Of a stretch of 64,000 bases of DNA, positions 1 through 8,563 are shown piece by piece. This DNA comes from Caballeronia sordidicola (GTDB lineage: Bacteria; Pseudomonadota; Gammaproteobacteria; Burkholderiales; Burkholderiaceae): NCBI RefSeq assembly GCF_002220365.1, contig NZ_MTHB01000111.1:42618-106617 (forward strand), read 5' to 3'. The notes beneath the pieces are model-generated. The model was not told the origin of the DNA and did not search any database. It saw nothing but the letters and a program-made list of their open reading frames with translations. The translations under genes and the position numbers were made by a program. Positions within the stretch are counted from its first letter, which is position 1. Every line of letters begins with the position of its first letter.

Positions 1-962
1 ATGTCGATGTGACACGTGGTCGTGCGCTTGCCGCCAGCCTCATTGTTCGGTCCAAGCGAAAACAGGAAGTTGCCTTCGAACGCGCGGGCATCCATGCCGA
101 TGGTCGCCTCGCGGTCATACAGTCCGAGCGTCGACCAGCGTGCGCGAGGCTGCAAACCCCAGCCGATATGCGAGATTGCATAACCTTCGGGATCGTTGAA
201 CGAGGCCATGTAGTCGCTTAGCAAGGCCGCGTCCACGCCGCCATCGATGCGCGTGGCGTAACCGTTTTCCACGGTCAGCGTGATCGGATCGTTCACGTAC
301 TTTTTCTGCGGCAGCAAGATGTCGCCGCGATCGATCACGATCTGGCCGCTCGCTTGTCCCTCGTTCGGGAACGTCAGCACAAAACCGCTTGGCCAGTGAT
401 CCCAGCGCCCCGGTTCATCGACGAAACCGTACTCGGAGATAGCGGGAAACTCGCCCAGCGGGCACACGAGTTCCGTGCCCGCTTTTGATTTGACGCGCAT
501 TTCGCGCGACGCCTTGATCCGCTCCGCTGCCGCCCGCACGCGGGTGCGATCGGCTTCGGTGGGTACAAGCCGCGCGAGTACTTCGGGCGGTTCGACGGCG
601 AGCAGGATCTTTGTGCCGGTTGCGAGGATCTCGTGCTGCTCGGGCGAGAACAACAAGGTCATCAGGTCGAGCACGAGATCGCTCGCCTTCAACGCGGCAA
701 TAGCGGCCAGGTTGCCGGTGAGAGGCGTGGTGCCGAGATACGCGAGCGAGTCGCGGCTCAGGGCCTTTTCGCCGTTTACCGGCAGCAGGTCGAGCCGGTT
801 GACGATCGCGCCCATCGACTGCGTGGCGATCAGTGCGCTTGAAAGCGTTTGTGGATGCGTGGACGCGCTGGTGAGGATGGTGACGGTCTGGCCGGCCTGC
901 AGCTTCGACAACGTCAGTACCTGCTTCCATGCGGCGATCATTTCGTAATCGCTGATTGGCAT
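1..962 (-). CDS. nicX: 2,5-dihydroxypyridine 5,6-dioxygenase NicX (3' end outside window)
   Basis: This Fe(II) dioxygenase opens the ring of 2,5-dihydroxypyridine to N-formylmaleamate in aerobic nicotinate catabolism. Translating the minus strand from the ATG at 962 gives about 320 uninterrupted residues beginning MPISDYEMIAAWKQ, and the frame runs off the window. The three metal ligands known for the Pseudomonas putida enzyme appear at the expected places: His265 in SHIGWG, then His318 and Asp320 in CHID, the last codons visible. The family is about 350 residues, so roughly 30 are missing. An AGGAG ribosome site lies just upstream of the start. It follows nicD by 54 nt on the same strand and is probably cotranscribed with nicE and nicD. 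A longer-looking overlapping frame is a shadow. Confidence 0.93.
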   Translation of the reverse strand, partial: MPISDYEMIAAWKQVLTLSKLQAGQTVTILTSASTHPQTLSSALIATQSMGAIVNRLDLLPVNGEKALSRDSLAYLGTTPLTGNLAAIAALKASDLVLDLMTLLFSPEQHEILATGTKILLAVEPPEVLARLVPTEADRTRVRAAAERIKASREMRVKSKAGTELVCPLGEFPAISEYGFVDEPGRWDHWPSGFVLTFPNEGQASGQIVIDRGDILLPQKKYVNDPITLTVENGYATRIDGGVDAALLSDYMASFNDPEGYAISHIGWGLQPRARWSTLGLYDREATIGMDARAFEGNFLFSLGPNNEAGGKRTTTCHID

Positions 963-1016
963 GTTGACTCCTGAAGAATGAGTGTCAGTGTCGGCTCGTC
1001 TTGGGTCGTGCCTGGG

Positions 1017-1844
1017 CTAGACGAGTTTTGCGCCGAGGAAATCGCCGAAGGCTTCATAGAAGCCGGCTTCGTTATCCCACGGAATCATGTGGCCGGCATC
1101 CGGCACGCGGCTGTGCAGCAGTCCAGGGCTGAGCGTCTGCATTTCCTGCACGTCAACGTCCAGCACCACGTCGCCGCGCGCAGCGGTGATCAGCAGTGAA
1201 GGTACGCGAAGCAGCGGCAGGTCGGCGTGGATGTCGTCAGTATGAAAGCCTTCGAACGACGTCAGCATGCCGCGTTCATCGCAGGTATGCAGCCATTGCG
1301 CGCGCACACGCAACTGGTCTTCGGTCCAGGTCGGGCAGAAAGCGCGCATGCCGTCGGCGTCAATGCCTTTCAATGCCAGGCGGATCGAATCCACGTACCA
1401 CGGCAGCTTCGCCGGATACGCACGGCGGCCCGGACCGGACACCGGCGGGTCAACCAGCACCGTGCGCGTCAGGCCCTTCGGCGCGCTGCGGGCAGCACGG
1501 ATCGCGATGCGGGCGCCCATGGAGTGACCGACAAGCGCATAGTGTTCAAGGCCGAGCGCTTCAGCGAGTGCGATGACATCGGCGGCTTGCGCGTCGAGGC
1601 TGTAGTCAAGCGTCGACGATGCTTCGGACAAACCGCGGCCGCGTACATCGAGCACATAGGTATCGAACTGGCGGCCAAGCGTCTCGCCGACAAAACCCCA
1701 CGTGGCCGCCGGGCTGGTAATGCCCGGAATCACGATCACGGCGGGACGGCCGGCGAGTACGCCTTCCGTGCCGCCGTAGCGCAGGTAGTGCTGGCGGATG
1801 CCGTTGGCGTTGACGTTCGCGCCGTAGAGAAAAGTTGAGTTCAT
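1017..1844 (-). CDS. nicD: N-formylmaleamate deformylase NicD (alpha/beta hydrolase)
   Basis: It hydrolyses N-formylmaleamate, the NicX product, to maleamate and formate. The 275-aa protein starting MNSTFLYGANVNANG has the alpha/beta-hydrolase fold: an oxyanion-region IPGITSP, nucleophile Ser108 in GHSMG, a probable acid Asp132 in LVDPP, and a catalytic His in DAGHMIPW near the C-terminus. I chose the start at 1844 because family members begin at this NxNGI(R)QHYLRYGG segment; the frame is open further upstream, but that part is low-complexity sequence made by a 12-bp tandem repeat. No strong ribosome site is visible, so translation may be coupled to nicE. Confidence 0.92.
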   Translation of the reverse strand: MNSTFLYGANVNANGIRQHYLRYGGTEGVLAGRPAVIVIPGITSPAATWGFVGETLGRQFDTYVLDVRGRGLSEASSTLDYSLDAQAADVIALAEALGLEHYALVGHSMGARIAIRAARSAPKGLTRTVLVDPPVSGPGRRAYPAKLPWYVDSIRLALKGIDADGMRAFCPTWTEDQLRVRAQWLHTCDERGMLTSFEGFHTDDIHADLPLLRVPSLLITAARGDVVLDVDVQEMQTLSPGLLHSRVPDAGHMIPWDNEAGFYEAFGDFLGAKLV

Positions 1845-1888
1845 CGCGGAGTCCGTTGATGGATCGAAAGCCATGCGTCGAAAGCTAT

Positions 1889-1936
1889 CGGTAAGCAGCT
1901 CAGTAAGCGGATCAGTAAGCGGATCAATAAGCGCCA
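1889..1936. repeat. 12-bp tandem repeat, about four units, at the nicE stop codon
   Basis: Four 12-nt units lie in tandem: two identical copies (cagtaagcggat at 1901-1912 and 1913-1924) flanked by two degenerate ones (1889-1900 and 1925-1936). The nicE stop (complement of 1924-1926) falls in the array, which otherwise fills part of the nicE-nicD spacer. Unit number could change spacer length without breaking a reading frame. Confidence 0.8.
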
Positions 1937-2676
1937 GACAGCAGCGCGCCCGCACCCGGCACCACGCGCTCGAGATCCAGCTCGCGCAGCATGGCGTAGG
2001 TCGTGGCAATGGCGGCAGTAATGACCGGCTTGCCCGTCATTGCCTCGACTTGCGGCACTGCGGCGAGCGACGGCATCTGCACGCAGGCCGACAAGACGAT
2101 CGCATCGACGTCCTGATAGGGCAGGGTTTTCACGATATCCGGCAACAGCCTCGGGTCGTGACGGCCGACATCCAGATTGTCGGGAATCTCAAGGGCCCGA
2201 AAGGCGACGACTTCAAAACCCTCATTGCGGATGTAGTCCACGACCAGTTCGGTCAGCGGCAACATGTACGGCGCAACCACCACGACGCGCTTGGCCCCGA
2301 TGACCTTCAAAGCGTCGACCAGCGCGCCCGCGCTGGTGATGACCGGCGCGGCGCCGCCGTTCTCGACGGTGCGCTCGTGAAGCCGCTTTTGCGACACGCG
2401 GTGGTAACCATGTCCCATCGCCATGATTGCCACCAGGCACGCATAACCGAGCACGTCCACGCGCGCGTCGCTGAGCTCCAGCGCGCATCGGTCCGATTCC
2501 GCGTCCATGGCCGCGAGCTCCTCCTTGACCACTTTTTTCATGCGCATGCGGCTGGAATGGAACGTGAAACGCTCCGGGCGGATGCTCTGGCGCGCAAGCA
2601 GCATGGCAGGTATTTCGGTTTCCATCGTCGTGTTCGAGCTCGGCAAGATCTGGCCGATGCGAAAGGTCTTGGTCAT
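1924..2676 (-). CDS. nicE: Maleate cis-trans isomerase NicE
   Basis: It converts maleate to fumarate, the last step that feeds nicotinate carbon into the citric acid cycle. The 250-aa protein belongs to the Asp/Glu racemase superfamily and shows both catalytic cysteines of maleate isomerases, Cys80 in GYACLV and Cys198 in LSACVQMPS, together with the N-terminal IGQILPSSNTTMETE substrate loop. It is the promoter-proximal gene of the minus-strand nicEDX unit and is divergent from nicC across a 318-nt regulatory region. The maleamate amidase expected between NicD and NicE (NicF) is not in the window and presumably lies to the left of nicX. Confidence 0.93.
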   Translation of the reverse strand: MTKTFRIGQILPSSNTTMETEIPAMLLARQSIRPERFTFHSSRMRMKKVVKEELAAMDAESDRCALELSDARVDVLGYACLVAIMAMGHGYHRVSQKRLHERTVENGGAAPVITSAGALVDALKVIGAKRVVVVAPYMLPLTELVVDYIRNEGFEVVAFRALEIPDNLDVGRHDPRLLPDIVKTLPYQDVDAIVLSACVQMPSLAAVPQVEAMTGKPVITAAIATTYAMLRELDLERVVPGAGALLSGAY

Positions 2677-2760
2677 CCAGTCGACTCCATATGTCTTGGG
2701 CCACGCGCGGCGGCTTGGTTAGTCTGGCAAAAGTTGCGGCAATCTGATTCGATAAAGTCT

Positions 2761-2779
2761 AGTGTACACATTGGAATTT
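2761..2779 (-). promoter_or_regulatory. Putative NicR operator, nicE-proximal copy
   Basis: On the plus strand this reads AGTGTACACATTGGAATTT. Its reverse complement matches the element at 2909-2926 except for one extra base. The core GTGTACAC is a perfect palindrome, as expected for a dimeric MarR-family repressor. It lies about 85 nt upstream of nicE. Assignment to NicR is inferred from position and from recurrence before the ABC operon. Confidence 0.6.
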
Positions 2780-2908
2780 AACAAGATTCCGAAAACATTT
2801 TTTAATGGTGCATGCATGCTTTGGATTGGTGAAAACCCTTATAAAATGCACATATAAAGGGATAAATCGCACCTGAACCGATTCAATGCAAATTTTCTTT
2901 ACTCAAAA

Positions 2909-2926
2909 AAATTCAATGTGTACACT
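2909..2926 (+). promoter_or_regulatory. Putative NicR operator, nicC-proximal copy
   Basis: AAATTCAATGTGTACACT on the plus strand is an inverted copy of the 2761-2779 element and lies about 70 nt before the nicC start. The matching flank AAATTC outside the GTGTACAC palindrome makes chance unlikely. Binding by NicR is inferred. Confidence 0.6.
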
Positions 2927-2934
2927 CAATATAG

Positions 2935-4155
<1,221 letters not shown>

Positions 4156-4180
4156 TATTTCGACCCGGCCGCCTCAGTAG

Positions 4181-4203
4181 TGCCTGGATGAGCTGTCCAG
4201 GCA
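4181..4203 (+). terminator. Hairpin in the nicC-nicA spacer
   Basis: TGCCTGGA (4181-4188) and TCCAGGCA (4196-4203) form a perfect 8-bp stem with a 7-nt loop. It has no T tract, so it may be an attenuator or mRNA-processing/stability element between nicC and nicA rather than a full terminator. Confidence 0.45.
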
Positions 4204-4237
4204 TCGCTAAAAGCGGTCTTGATTCGATGACTTGAAA

Positions 4238-4747
4238 ATGAGCGTGTCTGCCTCCGCACCATCGGTTTCCGGACCATTGACGCTGACTGTCAACGGCAGC
4301 ACTCGCACGGTCGACGTGACCCGCGACACGCCCTTGCTATACGTTCTGCGCAACGACTTCGAACTGAACGGGCCGAAGTACGGTTGCGGTCTCGGCCAGT
4401 GCGGTGCGTGCACGGTGCTGCTGGACGGCGGTCCTGCACGTTCATGTGTCGTGCCGGTTGCGGCGGCTATCGGACGCGAGACGCTCACGCTGGAAGGGCT
4501 TGGAACGCCGGACGCGCTGCATCCGATCCAGCGGGCTTTTATCGATGAACAGGCAGCGCAATGCGGCTACTGCCTCAACGGCATGATCATGAGCACGAAG
4601 GCGCTGCTTGATCGCAACCCCGAGCCTGATGACAATGATATCCGCGACGCGCTGCGCTTTAACCTGTGCCGTTGCGGCACGCACATTGAAATCATGAAGG
4701 CAGTGCATCGCGCGGCCGAGTATCTGAAACGCGAACAAAAGCGCTGA
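4238..4747 (+). CDS. nicA: Nicotinate dehydrogenase small subunit NicA ([2Fe-2S] protein)
   Basis: This is the iron-sulfur subunit of nicotinate hydroxylase, which passes electrons from the NicB molybdenum site to the NicB cytochromes. The 169-aa protein has the plant-type ferredoxin cluster CGLGQCGACTVLLDGG with a later Cys in ARSC, and the second helical [2Fe-2S] motif CGYCLNGM ... CRCG typical of xanthine-dehydrogenase-family small subunits. A TTG lies two codons upstream (4232), but the ATG at 4238 is the natural start. The N-terminal extension MSVSASAPSVSG is Ser/Ala-rich and not conserved in the family. nicB follows 46 nt downstream. Confidence 0.93.
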   Translation: MSVSASAPSVSGPLTLTVNGSTRTVDVTRDTPLLYVLRNDFELNGPKYGCGLGQCGACTVLLDGGPARSCVVPVAAAIGRETLTLEGLGTPDALHPIQRAFIDEQAAQCGYCLNGMIMSTKALLDRNPEPDDNDIRDALRFNLCRCGTHIEIMKAVHRAAEYLKREQKR

Positions 4748-4760
4748 TTCGTTGGACCCC

Positions 4761-4803
4761 ATGTAATGGACGCCCTGTAATGGACCCGAGGTAATGGACG
4801 CCG
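4761..4803 (+). repeat. 14-bp tandem repeat forming TAATG-linked mini-cistrons before nicB
   Basis: Three 14-nt units (4762-4775, 4776-4789, 4790-4803) share GTAATGGAC. Read as RNA, an ATG-TAA at 4761-4766 overlaps an ATG at 4766 that encodes four codons and ends in TAA at 4778-4780. That overlaps an ATG at 4780, again four codons ending in TAA at 4792-4794, which overlaps the nicB ATG at 4794. Every junction is a TAATG stop-start. The nicB start has GAGG just upstream. Confidence 0.7.
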
Positions 4804-7586
4804 TGCACGAAGGAAGTTCTGGTGGACCCGTGCTGATGCCCGAGTCGATGCTTCACGCGTGCGTGGTGGGGGAAGCCGACGCTACGCTGCTCGCGTCGGC
4901 GCAACAGTTGCGCGTGGAAGCAGGCGTGCGCTGGGTGGTCGCGGGGAACGTGGCCGCGTTCGTGGCTGAGCGTTTCGAGCAGGCGCGCGACGCCGCTTGT
5001 CTGCTGGTGTTATCGGCCCGTCCGCAGCATGCCGCTGATATGCCTTCTTTACCCGTGCAACACTCGGGTTTGCAGCAGGAAGCGCATTACACATGGCCGA
5101 TTCCTGCGGACAGGTTGGTGCCGTGCGAGGCCATTGCGTGTGACGACGCAGGTAGTATCGCCGTCTGGAGCAGTGCTCCCGAGACTGCGGATCTACGGGC
5201 GAAGCTTGCCGCTATCACGGGCCTGCCGCCGGATTGCTTTGCGTTGCATTCGCTCGATGTACAAGATGGCCAAGCCGATCCGCTGATCGCCACGTATGCC
5301 GCGCTCGCTGCGGTTGTTCTGATGGCGAAAACCGGCCGGACGATGTGCGTTGGCGGTTATATGGCGGTGTCTCAGGTCAGGGAGGCGGACGTTTGTGTCG
5401 CGGCGTCGCTGGACTACAAAGGCGCGCTGCTCGACTGGCGCTACGTTGCGCGAACGCCGGGTTTAACAGGCGGCGAAGCAGTCGCGCGAGATCCGGGTCC
5501 TTATTCTTCATCCCGTGCCACGTCGCTGGTCGACGATCCCGCCGCGCTGATTCCCGGCTCGGCGCATACCTTTGCGCGCGAGTCTTTCGTCGATGAAATC
5601 GCGCGCGATCATCATCGCGATCCGGTTTCGTTTCGTCTCGATCACCTTGATCCGGTGGAGTATGGCGGCGCGAGGGAACTGATCGATACGGTGGCGCAGC
5701 GGGCAGCGTGGAACACCGATACGCCGGATCGCAAGGTGCGCCGCGCGAACAACGAAGTCGCACATGGCCGTGGTTTCGCGTTCGACACACACGATGCGGC
5801 ATCCGGCGATAACCCGATACCCGACTACTCAGCGTGGATCGTCGATCTCGATGTGAACCGCCTGACCGGTGACGTTGCGCTCAAGCGCGTGGTAGCAGGG
5901 CGGGCAAGTGGACGCCGCCGGATCGGCCGGTTGATTGGCGTTCCGGCCCGGCAGATTGCTGCTGCAGCTTCGCGCGCCCTGGGTCTGCAACTCACTGCGC
6001 GACCTTCGCACGACGAGACGCCGGGCACTCAAGCCGTATCGCATGAACTTGCTCCCGCATCGTTCACATCCGGCGAAGTCGCTACGCAGACCGCTGCCGG
6101 CGATCGTCTGGAAATCGACGTCTCTCCCGCTGCAGCGGCTATCGCCAATGCGCTTTACGATGCGACCGGCGTGCGTTTTCGAGCGCCGCCGTTCACGCCG
6201 GAGCGCGTGCTTGCGGCGCTTGGCGCAATGCGCGAATCAGAAGCGGCTAATGGCGGGATCGGCAACAGACCGCGGCGCGCAAAACGCTCGCTCTGGACCG
6301 CGCTCGCGGCCGGCGGAGTAGGCAGCCTGATCGGCCTCGCCTGCACGGCATGGCCCCTGCGTGCCCCGATTGAAGCGATCGCCCGCCCGGCTGCATCGAC
6401 GTGGTCCGATGCCACCATCGCTCGCGGTCGCCAGATTGCGGAGTTTGGCGATTGCGCGGTCTGCCATACGGCGCCCGGCGGCGTGGTCAATGCCGGCGGC
6501 CTCGGCCTTGAAACGCCTTTTGGCATGGTCTACACGACCAATCTGACTCCCGATCCGAAGACGGGCATTGGCAACTGGTCGTTCGCCGCGTTCGACCGGG
6601 CGATGCGCCAGGGCATTTCACGCGACGGCCATCATCTGTATCCCGCATTCCCGTACACCGCGTTCACGAAGATGAGCGAGGCCGACATGACCGCGCTGTA
6701 CGCGTATTTGATGTCGCAGCCGGCGGTCGAACATTCGCCGCCTGTCACACGCTTGCCGTTTCCGCTGAATCAGCGTGCATTGGTCGCTGGATGGAATGCA
6801 CTCTATCTGAAGCAGGGCGAGTTCAAGCCCGACCCAACGCGCTCGGCAATATGGAATCGCGGCGCGTATCTGGTGGACGGTGCCGGACATTGCAGCGCGT
6901 GCCATTCGCCGCGCAATGCATTCGGGGCAGAGAAGGGCGGGCGTTTGTACTTGAGCGGCGGCAGCGCTGAAGGCTGGGTGGCGCCGTCGCTCGTGGCCAA
7001 TTCGAAAGCGCCTGTACGATGGACCGAGCAGGCGTTGTACGACTATCTCAAGACGGGCTTCTCTCATGAGCATGGCGTCGCGGCTGGCCCAATGGCGCCG
7101 GTCGTCGCGAGCTTGTCGACGCTGCCGGAAGAGGACGTGCGCGCGATGGCGCACTACGTGGCGTCGCTGTCGCCGCAGCCGGCTGCGGCTCCGACTGCTG
7201 TCCCCTTGTCGGAGTCTGCACACGATCTAGCCACAAGTGCCGTGACCCTGCAGGGACTCGACAGAGGCCGGCGGATCTTTGACGGCGCATGCGCGGTCTG
7301 TCATGCCGCGACGGGCGGTGTCGGCAACTTCGGGGTACGCCCGCTGCTCTCGCTGAACACCAGTGTGAGCGAAGCCACGCCCGACAACTTGCTGAACGTC
7401 ATCCAGAATGGCATTGATGCCCCCGCTACCGACGCGCTTGGTTACATGCCGGGCTTCAAGGATTCGTTCGACGACCGGCAGATCGCCGATCTCGTGTCTT
7501 ATATTCGCGCTACATTCGCACCGAATGAAGCGTCGTGGAAAGACTTGGCCCAGGCGTCGGCGCGAATCCGGAAGCATGTGCACTAG
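4794..7586 (+). CDS. nicB: Nicotinate dehydrogenase subunit B: shortened molybdopterin domain fused to a triheme cytochrome c
   Basis: NicB carries the molybdenum site that hydroxylates nicotinate at C6 and C-terminal cytochromes that pass electrons to the respiratory chain. The 930-aa protein has an N-terminal half resembling isoquinoline-1-oxidoreductase-type large subunits (ESFVDEIARDHHRDPVSFR near 265; YDATGVRF and PFTPERVLAAL near 455-475), a single hydrophobic anchor at about 497-520, and three CxxCH haem sites: CAVCH (about 552), CSACH (about 699) and CAVCH (about 831). The P. putida protein is near 1190 aa; the deficit lies in the molybdenum half, about 490 aa instead of about 720, and Gly-rich cofactor motifs I expect there are absent. 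The frame is unbroken. It may be a divergent working enzyme or a Moco domain in decay. Confidence 0.85.
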   Translation: MDAVHEGSSGGPVLMPESMLHACVVGEADATLLASAQQLRVEAGVRWVVAGNVAAFVAERFEQARDAACLLVLSARPQHAADMPSLPVQHSGLQQEAHYTWPIPADRLVPCEAIACDDAGSIAVWSSAPETADLRAKLAAITGLPPDCFALHSLDVQDGQADPLIATYAALAAVVLMAKTGRTMCVGGYMAVSQVREADVCVAASLDYKGALLDWRYVARTPGLTGGEAVARDPGPYSSSRATSLVDDPAALIPGSAHTFARESFVDEIARDHHRDPVSFRLDHLDPVEYGGARELIDTVAQRAAWNTDTPDRKVRRANNEVAHGRGFAFDTHDAASGDNPIPDYSAWIVDLDVNRLTGDVALKRVVAGRASGRRRIGRLIGVPARQIAAAASRALGLQLTARPSHDETPGTQAVSHELAPASFTSGEVATQTAAGDRLEIDVSPAAAAIANALYDATGVRFRAPPFTPERVLAALGAMRESEAANGGIGNRPRRAKRSLWTALAAGGVGSLIGLACTAWPLRAPIEAIARPAASTWSDATIARGRQIAEFGDCAVCHTAPGGVVNAGGLGLETPFGMVYTTNLTPDPKTGIGNWSFAAFDRAMRQGISRDGHHLYPAFPYTAFTKMSEADMTALYAYLMSQPAVEHSPPVTRLPFPLNQRALVAGWNALYLKQGEFKPDPTRSAIWNRGAYLVDGAGHCSACHSPRNAFGAEKGGRLYLSGGSAEGWVAPSLVANSKAPVRWTEQALYDYLKTGFSHEHGVAAGPMAPVVASLSTLPEEDVRAMAHYVASLSPQPAAAPTAVPLSESAHDLATSAVTLQGLDRGRRIFDGACAVCHAATGGVGNFGVRPLLSLNTSVSEATPDNLLNVIQNGIDAPATDALGYMPGFKDSFDDRQIADLVSYIRATFAPNEASWKDLAQASARIRKHVH

Positions 7587-7620
7587 CGGCAGGCGGAACG
7601 TTGCTCCGGCTACCTTGACG

Positions 7621-7653
7621 AATGCCGCTCGCCCGGTCCGGGCGAGCGGCATT
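7621..7653. terminator. Long perfect inverted repeat between nicB and nicR
   Basis: AATGCCGCTCGCCCGG and its exact reverse complement are separated by a single T, giving a 15-bp stem with a 3-nt loop. There is no downstream T tract. Its position 34 nt after the nicB stop and 31 nt before nicR suits a transcription terminator or 3'-end stabiliser for nicCAB; an operator role is less likely given its length. Confidence 0.65.
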
Positions 7654-7684
7654 CCCACTCCACCCTACCGACACTCGAACTATC

Positions 7685-8167
7685 ATGGCGCCTTCGAAGC
7701 TTCCTTCCGGTTCATCGCAAGCTGCGCAGAACGCCGTGTCCCGCTATGAGGTGTCGGAGCAGATCGGGCATCTTCTTCGCAAAGCGTATCAGCGCCATCT
7801 CGCCATCTTCAGCCAGACCATCGACGACCCCCAACTGACCGCCGTGCAGTTTGCGGTATTGAGCGCCAATCGAAGGCTCGGACCGTCTTCAATGAGCGAC
7901 CTGGGCAAAGCGACTGCGATCGATGCGGCCACGGTACGCGGCATAATTGAACGTCTGAGGACGCGCGAGCTGATCGAGTTACAGACGAATCCCGACGACC
8001 GCAGGAAGGTGACGGTGCAACTGACGCGCGCGGGTGAAAGCCTGGTTGAACAGATCACGCCAACCGCCGTGCGTATCAGCGAGTTGACCATGGGCGAGCT
8101 TAATGAGGCCGAGCGCGTGGCCGCGCTGTATTTGCTGCGCAAGCTCAGCGCGCCCGATGCCGAGTAA
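7685..8167 (+). CDS. nicR: MarR-family repressor of the nic regulon, NicR
   Basis: This 160-aa winged-helix protein is placed where nicR sits in nic clusters. In known systems the repressor is relieved by 6-hydroxynicotinate. Helix-turn-helix residues lie around 60-90 (SMSDLGKATAIDAATVRGII), followed by the MarR wing DDRRKVTVQLTRAG near 110-123, and the C-terminal dimer helices end in LYLLRKLS. The frame is open upstream to 7622, but that segment is the inverted repeat, so the ATG at 7685 is preferred. It stands between nicB and the transporter operon, both on the same strand. Confidence 0.88.
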   Translation: MAPSKLPSGSSQAAQNAVSRYEVSEQIGHLLRKAYQRHLAIFSQTIDDPQLTAVQFAVLSANRRLGPSSMSDLGKATAIDAATVRGIIERLRTRELIELQTNPDDRRKVTVQLTRAGESLVEQITPTAVRISELTMGELNEAERVAALYLLRKLSAPDAE

Positions 8168-8563
8168 GCGCGATTCGTACTCAGTGCGTTTGTGCGGTGA
8201 CGGCCACGCTTATTAATTAGTCACTTCGTCTGGTGCGATCCGTCTGCCGCCGCGTCGCATTGCACCAATAGCGGGACCGTCGCACCAGAAAAGCGATTAT
8301 GGCGTGTACGCTGATTTTATAAGGTGCGGCACAACAGGCATTCCCGTAGGCCGTTAGCTTCGCGTCAGCTATAAAACCCAATAAAACAAGGGTTAAAGCC
8401 CATGATACCTAGTACAAGTCTCTAGCTATAAAGTGGGCATGGTCATTGCATAGAAGACTAGAATTAGAGTGTGTACATTTGTATCGGCAGACAGAGACGG
8501 CGCTTGGAAAGGCAGTCTTGCCGACGCGAACACCTTGATGAATTCCGAGCTATAGAGGCGTCG
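8168..8563 (+). promoter_or_regulatory. Promoter region of the ABC transporter operon
   Basis: This is a 396-nt non-coding, A+T-rich stretch. It holds a long inverted repeat, TCTGGTGCGA (8229-8238) against TCGCACCAGA (8280-8289), with a third related TGCGA-type half-site between them, and an operator-like TGTGTACA element at 8470-8477. The transporter frame is open from 8471, but residues before 8564 have no family likeness. Confidence 0.6.
8466..8484 (+). promoter_or_regulatory. Candidate third NicR operator, upstream of the transporter
   Basis: AGAGTGTGTACATTTGTAT contains TGTGTACA, the same 8-mer found at the centre of both nicE/nicC sites, with partly matching flanks. It lies about 80-95 nt before the permease start. 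The match is weaker than that between the two nic copies. Confidence 0.45.

Noticed and set aside
415..930. Minus-strand frame of 171 codons over nicX
   Set aside because: Arg/His-rich composition and no family likeness; the true nicX frame covers the same DNA with all metal ligands.
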